DNA from: Candidatus Methylomirabilota bacterium
GTDB lineage: Bacteria > Methylomirabilota > Methylomirabilia > Methylomirabilales > JACQHM01
DNA: 6,762 nucleotides
Direction: 5' to 3'
Assembly (NCBI GenBank): GCA_016199025.1
Contig: JACQHM010000159.1
Location: 1-6,762 of the forward strand
Part shown: positions 1-5,586 of the stretch, piece after piece
How the letters are laid out: each line of letters begins with the position of its first letter
Position numbering within the stretch: position 1 is the first letter of the stretch
Position numbers and translations under genes: made by a program
The notes under the pieces: generated by a model
Database searches by the model: none
What the model was told of the DNA's origin: nothing
Seen by the model: only the letters and a program-made list of their open reading frames with translations

Positions 1-1276
1 CGATCTTGGCCGCCTCGTCGTACCCGATGACGGGGGCCAGGGCCGTGCACATGGCCAGGCTCTTTTCAATCATCTCGGCCGAGCGGGCCTCGTCAGCCCT
101 GATCCCACTGATGCACCGATCGGCAAAGTTCCTCATCGCGTTCGCGAGGAGCAGGATCGACTCCAGAAGGTTCGAGGCCATCAGGGGCATCATGGTGTTC
201 AGCTCGAAGAACCCCCACTGGCCGCCCAAGGTGATGGCCAGATCATTCCCGATGACCTGGGCCGCCACCTGGATGGCCGACTCGGCCATGACCGGGTTCA
301 CCTTCCCGGGCATGATGGAGGAGCCCGGCTGGACCTCAGGGAGCATGATCTCTCCGATCCCGCACCTCGGCCCCGAACCCAGCCATCGGATGTCGTTGGC
401 GATCTTCATGAGGCTCACGGCAACGGTTTTCAAGGCACCGCTCGCTTCGACGAGGGCGTCCTGGGCCCCCTGGGCCTCAAAGTGGTCCTCCGCCTCCCGG
501 AACGGAATCCCGGTCAGCTCGCTTAAAGAGGCGATGACCCGCCGGGGAAACTCCGGATGGGTGTTCAAGCCGGTCCCAACGGCCGTCCCACCCAGGGCCA
601 GCTCTGCCAAAGAGGATTTGGTCTGTTCGATCCTCCTTATGCCAAGCTCCACCTGCCTAGCGTAGCCGGAGAATTCCTGGCCGAGGCGGATCGGCGTCGC
701 GTCCTGGAGGTGGGTCCGGCCGATTTTGACCACTTTGTCGAACTCCCTGGCCTTGGCCTTCAGGGTGCCGTGGAGATGTTTCAGCGCAGGGAGCAGATCC
801 TGTTCGACGCCCTCTAACGCGGCGATGTGGATGGCCGTCGGGATCACGTCATTCGAGGATTGCCCCAGGTTCACATGATCGTTGGGGTGGACCCTCTTGC
901 TCCCGATGGCTCCCCCCAGAAGCTCGATGGCCCAATTGGCGATGACCTCGTTGGCGTTCATGTTCGTGGAGGTGCCGGAGCCCGTCTGGAAGATGTCCAC
1001 CACGAACTGGTCGTCCAGTTTCCCCTCCATCACCTCCTTCGCCGCTTCCGCGATGGCATCGGCTAACCTCGGATCCAAGAGGCCAAGGTCTTTATTGACC
1101 TTCGCCGCCGCATGTTTGATCATCCCCAACGCCCGGATGAAGGGCCGCGGGAAGCGGCGGCCACTCATCGGGAAGTTCTCCACCGCCCGCTGGGTCTGGG
1201 CCCCAAAATAGGCATCCTTGGGGACCTTCATCTCTCCCATGGAATCCTTCTCGATCCGATACGCTATCTCCCCCAT
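1..1276 (-). CDS. fumC: Class II fumarate hydratase (fumarase C), 3' end cut by window edge
   Basis: Catalyses reversible hydration of fumarate to L-malate in the TCA cycle; class II enzymes are oxygen-stable, cytosolic, iron-free homotetramers. The frame is open from ATG at 1276 to the window edge, giving 425 codons; E. coli FumC has 467 residues, so about 40 C-terminal residues are missing. Diagnostic motifs: HPNDHVNLGQSSND, which has the fumarase rather than the aspartase form; GRTHLQDATP with the proton-relay His at residue 189 (E. coli His188); and the mobile catalytic loop GSSIMPGKVNP at 318-328, with catalytic Ser319 (E. coli Ser318). The start is supported by AGAGGTG five bases upstream and by the one-residue offset from E. 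coli numbering. It is the last gene seen in the minus-strand run, nine bases after a small basic ORF whose stop codon overlaps this ribosome binding site. No internal damage is seen. Confidence 0.97.
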   Translation of the reverse strand, partial: MGEIAYRIEKDSMGEMKVPKDAYFGAQTQRAVENFPMSGRRFPRPFIRALGMIKHAAAKVNKDLGLLDPRLADAIAEAAKEVMEGKLDDQFVVDIFQTGSGTSTNMNANEVIANWAIELLGGAIGSKRVHPNDHVNLGQSSNDVIPTAIHIAALEGVEQDLLPALKHLHGTLKAKAREFDKVVKIGRTHLQDATPIRLGQEFSGYARQVELGIRRIEQTKSSLAELALGGTAVGTGLNTHPEFPRRVIASLSELTGIPFREAEDHFEAQGAQDALVEASGALKTVAVSLMKIANDIRWLGSGPRCGIGEIMLPEVQPGSSIMPGKVNPVMAESAIQVAAQVIGNDLAITLGGQWGFFELNTMMPLMASNLLESILLLANAMRNFADRCISGIRADEARSAEMIEKSLAMCTALAPVIGYDEAAKI

Positions 1277-1285
1277 GATACACCT

Positions 1286-1405
1286 CTACCGTCCGGACCT
1301 CCCGGATTTGATCTTCCGGAGCTTCGGGACCCGTTTCAAGATCTCCCGCCGATCCCTCGCCAGGACACTCGGCGGCTTCACCCGGGCCTTTTCTTGCTTT
1401 CCCAT
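1286..1405 (-). CDS. Small basic ORF directly upstream of fumC (39 aa)
   Basis: Not recognised. ATG at 1405 to TAG at 1286-1288 encodes 39 residues starting MGKQEKARVKPP and ending in a Lys/Arg-rich tail (KRVPKLRKIKSGRSGR). It has no Cys, no hydrophobic segment and no known domain. It starts 13 bases after the lipoprotein stop and ends nine bases before fumC, so it fills the gap neatly. Its TAG overlaps the AGAGGTG ribosome binding site of fumC, which would couple the two translationally. Against it: there is no good Shine-Dalgarno before the ATG (CCATTCCCATC precedes it). The frame is also open upstream to a GTG at 1474 inside the lipoprotein gene, giving 62 residues, but that start looks like a shadow. 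It could be a real small nucleic-acid-binding protein, a leader peptide for fumC, or chance. Confidence 0.4.
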   Translation of the reverse strand: MGKQEKARVKPPSVLARDRREILKRVPKLRKIKSGRSGR

Positions 1406-1418
1406 GATGGGAATGGGA

Positions 1419-1778
1419 TCACTTCGGGGCCGTCCCCTTGGCAGCGGCCCGTTCGAGATGATCCATCCTCCCACTCATGCCCTGGAGCTCTTTTCCGGCT
1501 TGGTCGAGCGTGTCGGTGGCCGCCTGCTGGGCCTTGGAGATGGCTTGAAGGTCATCCCTGACCTGGACGACCATCTTCTCCAGCCGCTCCTGCGCTGCCT
1601 GCTGTTCCGCGAGTCTCCGCTCGACGCTGCCCACCCGACCGTAGAGGGTGTCCAGATCCTCCCGAAGGGCTGAGACGCTCCCCCGGGAGGCGGGCAGGAT
1701 CGACCCGAACCAGGAGCAGCCGGCCAGGAGAGAGATGGAAAGGACCACGAGCCCAATTCGTACCCATGTTGGCTGCAT
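1419..1778 (-). CDS. Small coiled-coil lipoprotein, function unknown
   Basis: A 119-residue predicted lipoprotein. Residues 1-20 are a lipoprotein signal peptide: a short N-region with Arg7, a hydrophobic stretch IGLVVLSISLL, and the lipobox LAGC with Cys21 as the lipidation site. Residue +2 is Ser, not Asp, which under the usual sorting rule favours the outer membrane if the host is diderm. Residues about 34-112 are rich in Glu, Gln, Arg, Leu and Ala in heptad-like spacing (LREDLDTLYGRVGSVERRL and following), so they probably form one long coiled coil, as in Lpp-like or YbgF N-terminal trimerisation segments. The start at 1778 is chosen over an in-frame ATG at 1808 because GAGGAGG lies about seven bases upstream and the signal peptide then begins properly. 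It stands 129 bases after the preceding gene, so it may have its own promoter. Role is inferred only as an envelope or peptidoglycan-spacing protein. Confidence 0.75.
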   Translation of the reverse strand: MQPTWVRIGLVVLSISLLAGCSWFGSILPASRGSVSALREDLDTLYGRVGSVERRLAEQQAAQERLEKMVVQVRDDLQAISKAQQAATDTLDQAGKELQGMSGRMDHLERAAAKGTAPK

Positions 1779-1907
1779 CGCTTCCCTCCTCTGTCTTTGA
1801 ACCCTCACGTCACGGTTTCAGCCCCGACTCTTTCCAACGTTGGTGAAGATGGAGCCGCGCGCCTTCTCCCCTTTGTTCCAGACCTCATCCCCCAACTTCC
1901 TGCCTCT
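1779..1907. other. Intergenic gap inside the minus-strand gene run
   Basis: This is the largest gap in the minus-strand run (129 bases). It holds the GAGGAGG ribosome binding site of the lipoprotein gene at its low-coordinate end. I see no convincing -35/-10 pair, no U-tract terminator and no strong hairpin. A separate promoter for the lipoprotein, small ORF and fumC group could lie here, but nothing in the sequence proves it. Confidence 0.4.
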
Positions 1908-2501
1908 TCACTCACAAGGCTGGTGGGAGAGAGGGGCTCCTCTCCTGGGTTGAAGGGTGATGCTCCTTCCCCGGGGTTCGAGGATCATGAGCTTCCTCCG
2001 AGACCGGGGAGGAAGGAAGATCCGGTGTAGGGTCTCATCGGGCTTGAAGAGGAAGTCCTCCAGGGCCGCCCGCCATTCCCCCTCCTCCCATCGAAGGTAA
2101 AAGGTGAGGGTCGTATCGAAGGAATTCCCGCGGGACCTGGAATCGAACCCCATCTTTGCCTCGATGAGGGCATCCCCGGCAGAACGGAGATGCACCGTCA
2201 CCTCCTGAACCTGACGCCAGCAGCAGGCAGGCCGGAGCGCCCGGTTCCGCATCTTGAAGATGAATTCTTCCTTCGGAAAGAGGTAGCGACTCCGAAGGAG
2301 CCCCTGCTCCCAAAGGGTCTCGAACCGCTCATCGGCCCATAACCGAACGGCCTCTTTGAAGGCCGATTCGACCTCGGCGGTGGAGATGGGCTTCCCCTCA
2401 GACGAGAGGGCTACACCGCCAGAACCGACGAGGCCGAGGAGGACCACCAGGGGGACGACCCTCCAGGTCGCTTTCACGGCCCCTGTTGCCCGTTTTACCA
2501 T
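1908..2501 (-). CDS. Secreted or periplasmic protein of unknown function with a CCW motif
   Basis: A 197-residue protein that I do not recognise as a named family. Residues 1 to about 32 look like a Sec signal peptide: basic start MVKRATGAVK, hydrophobic VVPLVVLLGLVGSGGVA, then a likely cleavage site near ALSS. The mature part begins with a helix-like, acidic segment (STAEVESAFKEAVRLWADERFETLWEQG split over residues 40-67). A basic stretch with PACCWRQVQE follows, carrying adjacent Cys93-Cys94, and then alternating strands (VTVHL, IEAKMGF, TLTFYLRW, WRAALEDF). A helix followed by curved strands resembles NTF2-like or DUF4864-like small domains, but that is inference. The last 30 residues are Arg-rich and low in order. 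AGGAG seven bases upstream supports the ATG at 2501. It follows tenA by 40 bases and is probably cotranscribed with it. Confidence 0.72.
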   Translation of the reverse strand: MVKRATGAVKATWRVVPLVVLLGLVGSGGVALSSEGKPISTAEVESAFKEAVRLWADERFETLWEQGLLRSRYLFPKEEFIFKMRNRALRPACCWRQVQEVTVHLRSAGDALIEAKMGFDSRSRGNSFDTTLTFYLRWEEGEWRAALEDFLFKPDETLHRIFLPPRSRRKLMILEPRGRSITLQPRRGAPLSHQPCE

Positions 2502-2541
2502 CCGCGGCTCCTACTTCACCTCTGAGAGATTTCCCGAAGGG

Positions 2542-3210
2542 TTACAGCGGCCACGCTTCTTCCTGAGAGCACATCTCCCAAAACAGGTATTCGTACCGAC
2601 AGCTCGCCAGGTAGAGTTCCTCCATCCGACGCCTCTCCTCCTTTCCTGCTCCGTGAGCCAAGTGGTCGGTCAGACCTCGGACCCAGGCGGCGAGAGCAGC
2701 GAACTCCGGCGAGGCATAGGTGCGAATCCACTCCCCGTAGAGCGGTTGGCGCTTTGGGGCTCCTTTTTTCGCCAGACGCTGTCCGATCTCGCAGTAGCCC
2801 CACTGGCAGGGGAGGAGGGACGCGGCCAGCTCCGCCATCGTCCCGGAGGTGGCGACCTGGAGGAGATGACGGGTGTACGCATAGGTGGTCGGAGCAGGTC
2901 TGGTCCTGGCCAATTCCTGGGCCGAGATCCCGAACTTCTTGGCGTAGTTTCGATGGAGGGCCATCTCCGTGTGAAGCGTCGCGTGCAACAGTTCGGCGAA
3001 CCTCCCCATGGTGTCGAGATCAGAGATCTTGGCCGACGCGAAAGCCAGGACCCGGCAATACTCGATCAGGAACGCATAGTCCTGGCCCATGTAGAAGCGA
3101 AACTTCTTGACCGAGAGCGACCCATCCCCGATCCCCTTCACGAAGGGATGGGTGAAGATCCGCTTCCAGATGGGAGCAGCCTTCCGCCGGAGGACATTCG
3201 AGAACTCCAC
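2542..3210 (-). CDS. tenA: TenA-family aminopyrimidine aminohydrolase (thiaminase II), GTG start
   Basis: TenA enzymes hydrolyse formylaminopyrimidine breakdown products of thiamin to hydroxymethylpyrimidine for salvage, and can also cleave thiamin; they are cytosolic all-alpha tetramers. From the GTG at 3210 the protein has 222 residues, the usual TenA length (236 in B. subtilis). With this start, active-site residues fall almost exactly on B. subtilis numbering: Asp44 (YMGQDY), Tyr112 (TTYAYT), Cys135 (LLPCQWGY, the nucleophile) and Tyr139. The C-terminal Glu207 (SCRYEYLFWEM) corresponds to Glu205. Presence of the Cys places it in the catalytic TenA_C group. An in-frame ATG at 3243 would add 11 residues and overlap the OsmC gene; the GGAGG five bases before the GTG argues against it. 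It starts ten bases after the OsmC stop. No other thiamin gene and no TPP riboswitch is seen here. Confidence 0.93.
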   Translation of the reverse strand: MEFSNVLRRKAAPIWKRIFTHPFVKGIGDGSLSVKKFRFYMGQDYAFLIEYCRVLAFASAKISDLDTMGRFAELLHATLHTEMALHRNYAKKFGISAQELARTRPAPTTYAYTRHLLQVATSGTMAELAASLLPCQWGYCEIGQRLAKKGAPKRQPLYGEWIRTYASPEFAALAAWVRGLTDHLAHGAGKEERRRMEELYLASCRYEYLFWEMCSQEEAWPL

Positions 3211-3215
3211 ACTGA

Positions 3216-3223
3216 CCTCCTCA
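3216..3223 (-). promoter_or_regulatory. Ribosome binding site of tenA overlapping the OsmC stop codon
   Basis: The mRNA reads TGAGGAGG, in which the first three bases are the OsmC stop codon and GGAGG is a near-perfect Shine-Dalgarno, followed by five bases and GTG. This decides the tenA start and ties tenA initiation to ribosomes finishing the OsmC frame. Confidence 0.75.
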
Positions 3224-3688
3224 CTCTTCCTCGACGATCTCACCCTTCCACTCGATGGTGATCCCCCTCTTCACACTCTGGGCGGCCGGGCATCTCCGCT
3301 CATGGACCTCGATGGCCCGCTCCGCCTCCCCGCGCTTCCCCTTGGGGACCCTCAGGTGATACGTCACGCGGATCCTGGTCACGAGGGCTTTCCCGTCGAT
3401 GTTCTCGATGTCCCCCTCGACCTCCGAATGGACCTTCTCCGGATAGGCAGGGATCCCGCGCGCCTCCAGCGCGCCCGCCAGGGTTCCGGTGAGTCAGCCG
3501 GCGACGGAGGCAATGAGGTGGTCCAAGGTGGAGGGAACCTCCTCCTCAGGCGCGATCTTGTAAAAGTCTTTCAAGCCGCTATGCACCCCGTATTTCACCG
3601 GTTCGGGGAACGGCTCGATGTAGGCACGCCTGATCGGTCGTTTATCCTGATAGATCCTGATCTTCGAGGTGTAGATCAGCTCACTCAT
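3221..3688 (-). CDS. OsmC-family peroxidase, selenocysteine-containing (UGA at codon 65)
   Basis: OsmC/Ohr proteins are dimeric cytosolic thiol peroxidases that reduce organic hydroperoxides using two conserved Cys. ATG at 3688, preceded by GGAGGAGG, opens a frame that meets TGA at 3494-3496 after 64 codons (ending HLIASVAG). It then continues (LTGTLAGALEARGIP) to a second TGA at 3221-3223, giving 155 residues, normal for OsmC. The internal TGA sits at the position of the first, peroxidatic Cys in the family pattern G-C-L/T at the start of the central helix. The second conserved Cys is residue 133 (ERRCPAAQSV), 68 residues on; E. coli OsmC has Cys59 and Cys125. A hairpin of bacterial SECIS type lies just downstream. 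OsmC-like selenoproteins are known from marine metagenomes. The alternative, a Cys-to-stop pseudogene, is unlikely because the downstream frame is intact and carries the SECIS-like hairpin. Confidence 0.88.
3458..3496 (-). promoter_or_regulatory. Bacterial SECIS element with its recoded UGA (selenocysteine insertion)
   Basis: In the mRNA the UGA (3496-3494) is followed by 19 bases and then by a perfect 6-bp stem GCGCGC/GCGCGC (3474-3469 with 3463-3458) closing a five-base loop UGGAG (3468-3464). Bacterial SECIS elements recognised by SelB lie within the coding region, with the apical loop about 16-37 bases after the UGA and a G among the first two loop bases. Here the loop begins at base 26 and its second base is G, so both rules are met. 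CCC at 5' and GGG at 3' could extend the stem across a bulge. SelB, SelA and tRNA-Sec genes are not in the window and must be encoded elsewhere. Confidence 0.75.
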
Positions 3689-3711
3689 GGGTATCCTCCT
3701 CCTACCCCTTT

Positions 3712-3745
3712 CCTCACCCTCCCTCTTGAAAAGGGGAGGGGATGG
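3712..3745. repeat. REP-like GC-rich palindrome between symporter and OsmC genes
   Basis: A perfect 7-bp stem CCCTCCC/GGGAGGG (3717-3723 with 3734-3740) is extended inward by CTT/AAG with one bulge and outward by CCTC/GAGG-type pairs with bulges, and is flanked by GGGTGGGGGTGGG. The pattern (CCTCACCC, CCCTC, short A/T loop, GAGGG) resembles dispersed extragenic palindromes common in GC-rich bacteria. On the transcribed minus strand it is not followed by a U-run, so it is a poor intrinsic terminator. It could stabilise mRNA ends between the symporter and OsmC genes or attenuate read-through. Only one copy is visible, so repeat status is inferred. Confidence 0.5.
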
Positions 3746-3764
3746 GTGGGGGTGGGTCAGTGCG

Positions 3765-5222
3765 CTACGCCAGCCCGAACTTCCTTAAGGTTTTGACCTC
3801 CGGGGGCGTCGTTCTCAGGCTGACCACGAGAGCCATCAGGAAATTGAACACGAGCCCCCAGAACCCGGCGAAGATCCCTAGAGGGTGCTTCCACCCGGGA
3901 ACGAAGAGGAACAGGGCGGCCAGGACCTCGCCGACGATCAGCCCCGAGAGGATCCCTACTTTGGTGGCTCGTCTCCAGTACAAGCCCAGGATGGCCCCGG
4001 GAAAGAACTGGGTGATGCCGCTGTAGCCCACCAGCAGGAGGTAGACCAAAAGAGATGGGGCGTAGAAGGCGAAGAAGACCGAGATCCCCAGGACCAGGAT
4101 GGTCAGGCGCTGGATGATCCGGGCCACGTGCATCTCAGGGGCCCCCGGGTTGATCCAACGTTGATAGATGTTCCGGCCGAGGAGCCCAGCCGGGCACAAG
4201 GTGAGGGTATCGGCGGTGGACATGGCCGCGGCCAGGCCGCCGGCGCCGACCAGCCCTAAGAACCAGGGTGGGGTCGCCCTCTTCACGACCTCCAGGACTG
4301 CCAGGTCCGCCTCTTTCAAGTCGGGCACGATCAGGATGGCGGCGAACCCCAGGGTAGCGGTGATGGCCACGAGAAAGGTGTAGAAGGGAGCGAAGACGGC
4401 CGTGATCCTGATGCGGCGGTCGTCCCGGGCCGAGTACGTGTTCTGGAACAAATGCGGCCACATCCAGAACCCGAGGCCACTCATCAGGGTGGTGGAGGTG
4501 TACCAGGCATACCCTAAATCCCCTTTGGCCCCCGGCAGGGTCAGGTGCCTGGGGGACGTTTCCGCGAGCTGGCGAAACATCTGGCCCAAGCTTCCGAACA
4601 GGGAGGGGATGACGTAGACGATAGCGGCAATGGCCATGCCAAGCATCACGATGGCCTGGACGACGTTAGTCCAGGCGACACCTCGAAGCCCGCTGGTGTA
4701 AACGTAAAGCCCGGCGATGAGGAACGCCAGGAGGATCCCCCACTCCTTGGGCATGAGGCCGAAGCTGGCTGCGTTGAAGATCAATCCACCCGCCATGATC
4801 TGGAGCTGGAGGTACGGGATCATGTACAGGAATCCGAAGAGGGTCACGAACAGGCCGAGGATCGGGCTCTCGTACCGGCCCTCGAAGAAGTCCGGCTGGG
4901 TGATGTAGCCCTGGTCCCGGCCGACCCGCCAGATCTTGGGCCCGAGGAAGTAGAAGACGATGTAGGCGATGGCCGAGTAGGCCAGCGAATAGAAGATCGG
5001 GACCCCAAACCGAAAGGCCCACCCCCCTGCTCCGAGAAAGGCAAAGCCGCTGTAAATATCCCCCACCATCAAAAAATAGAGGAGGAAGAGGCCGAAGGCC
5101 CGCCCCCCGACGAGGTACTCGGAGATGCTGAAAGTCCCCTTTAACCTGGCCGCCACCCCGACCACCAACACCACCGCCAGGTACAGGAAGATCATGGATA
5201 AGGCCTGGGCTGCTGGCGACAT
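3765..5222 (-). CDS. Sodium:solute symporter family (SSS) permease, probably for a carboxylate
   Basis: A complete 485-residue integral membrane protein of the SSS (SLC5/PutP/MctP-like) family, which imports organic solutes with Na+. About 12-13 hydrophobic segments are visible, beginning at 7-26 and ending at 448-468. Family landmarks: the early loop FSISEYLVGGR (31-41); GYITQPDFFEGRYES after TM3 (105-119), matching the usual T-x-P-(D/E)-F-x-x-x-R-Y pattern; AAAMSTADT at 331-339, the TM8 stretch whose Ser/Thr form the Na2 site; and FFPGAILGLYWRRATKVGIL (406-424), close to the usual P-A/G-x-x-G-x-x-W-K/R-R-A-T motif. Start at 5222 has AGAGGGGAGCG just before it, overlapping the DUF3311 stop region nine bases upstream. 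Pairing with DUF3311 is typical of MctP-like monocarboxylate transporters. Substrate cannot be read from sequence. Confidence 0.93.
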   Translation of the reverse strand: MSPAAQALSMIFLYLAVVLVVGVAARLKGTFSISEYLVGGRAFGLFLLYFLMVGDIYSGFAFLGAGGWAFRFGVPIFYSLAYSAIAYIVFYFLGPKIWRVGRDQGYITQPDFFEGRYESPILGLFVTLFGFLYMIPYLQLQIMAGGLIFNAASFGLMPKEWGILLAFLIAGLYVYTSGLRGVAWTNVVQAIVMLGMAIAAIVYVIPSLFGSLGQMFRQLAETSPRHLTLPGAKGDLGYAWYTSTTLMSGLGFWMWPHLFQNTYSARDDRRIRITAVFAPFYTFLVAITATLGFAAILIVPDLKEADLAVLEVVKRATPPWFLGLVGAGGLAAAMSTADTLTLCPAGLLGRNIYQRWINPGAPEMHVARIIQRLTILVLGISVFFAFYAPSLLVYLLLVGYSGITQFFPGAILGLYWRRATKVGILSGLIVGEVLAALFLFVPGWKHPLGIFAGFWGLVFNFLMALVVSLRTTPPEVKTLRKFGLA

Positions 5223-5231
5223 CGCTCCCCT

Positions 5232-5429
5232 CTAAATCTTAAGGACCCAGTTTAAGAAGGCGAGGACGCCGATGGTGATGAAGACCCAGAGGACATGCCA
5301 GAACATGAAGAAGGGCATCCCCAAGACCATTGGTTCGATCCGGTTGACCAGGGCCGTCACCGGCCAGATGAATGCCGTGACGCAGATGATGGCCAGGATG
5401 AGGCCCCGTTTGACGTTTGCCCCAGGCAT
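5232..5429 (-). CDS. DUF3311 small membrane protein, partner of the symporter
   Basis: A 65-residue protein with two hydrophobic segments (about 9-27 and 42-63) separated by a short loop containing NRIEPMVLGMPFFMFWHV. The R-x-E/x-P-x-x-x-G-x-P-F-F pattern followed by aromatic residues is characteristic of DUF3311, a family almost always encoded just before an SSS symporter. It may act as an accessory subunit that stabilises or regulates the permease, but its molecular role is not established. ATG at 5429 is preceded by GAGGGGGG four bases upstream. Its TAG (5232-5234) lies nine bases before the symporter ATG and overlaps that gene's ribosome binding site, so the two are probably translationally coupled. 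It is the first well-supported gene of the minus-strand run. Confidence 0.88.
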   Translation of the reverse strand: MPGANVKRGLILAIICVTAFIWPVTALVNRIEPMVLGMPFFMFWHVLWVFITIGVLAFLNWVLKI

Positions 5430-5444
5430 CCAGCCCCCCTCAGG

Positions 5445-5501
5445 CTACTCCGCATCGCGTTTCTTGACGATCTCGTAGAGCATCCAGGTGCCGAACTTCA
5501 T
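5445..5501 (-). other. 18-codon orphan ORF upstream of DUF3311, possible leader or gene remnant
   Basis: ATG at 5501 to TAG at 5445-5447 encodes MKFGTWMLYEIVKKRDAE and ends 15 bases before the DUF3311 start. The frame is open upstream for only about ten more codons to a TAA near 5530. There is no ribosome binding site before the ATG. The composition looks protein-like, and an M-K-F-G start with aromatic residues resembles the first strand of LLM-type flavin oxidoreductases, so it may be a truncated gene start. A leader peptide or chance is equally possible. Confidence 0.25.
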
Positions 5502-5528
5502 GATCGAGACGTATGAGGGAATGACTTG

Positions 5529-5557
5529 AATTTAGCGCAGTTAGGGTGGCAACGCAA
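5529..5557 (-). promoter_or_regulatory. Weak candidate sigma-70 promoter for the minus-strand run
   Basis: Read on the minus strand, TTGCGT (5557-5552) and TAAATT (5534-5529) are separated by exactly 17 bases. They match consensus at 3/6 and 4/6. The site lies 100 bases upstream of DUF3311, where a promoter for the run would be expected, in a locally AT-richer stretch. The match is too poor to be more than a suggestion. Confidence 0.2.
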
Positions 5558-5586
5558 GGCAAAAGACAGCATCCGGTGACGGCGAA

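Noticed and set aside
6..665. Plus-strand open frame of 219 codons at the left edge
   Set aside because: It is antisense to fumC, whose minus-strand product has all class II fumarase motifs.
1..1276. Aspartate ammonia-lyase or another superfamily member instead of fumarase
   Set aside because: The motif HPNDHVNLGQSSND is of the fumarase form; aspartases have a D-D-V-N-x-S-Q-S-T-N-D form there.
2542..3243. tenA starting at the upstream in-frame ATG at 3243
   Set aside because: The ATG has no ribosome binding site and would overlap OsmC by 23 bases, whereas the GTG at 3210 has GGAGG five bases upstream and gives B. subtilis-like residue numbering.
2502..3250. TPP riboswitch before tenA
   Set aside because: tenA starts ten bases after the OsmC stop and there is no room for one; no thi-box-like CUGAGA motif with partner stems is seen upstream of OsmC either.
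2356..3261. Long plus-strand open frame of 301 codons
   Set aside because: It lies antisense to tenA and the secreted-protein gene, is rich in Arg, Gly and Pro without any domain, and is the mirror of GC-rich coding sequence on the other strand.
3494..3688. A stand-alone 64-residue truncated OsmC gene ending at the first TGA, with a pseudogene remainder
   Set aside because: The frame continues for 90 codons without another stop, keeps the second family Cys, and has a SECIS-like hairpin at the right distance; decay would not preserve all of these.
3712..3745. Intrinsic terminator after the symporter gene
   Set aside because: The hairpin is strong, but on the minus strand it is followed by TGAGGAAAGG, not by a U-run.
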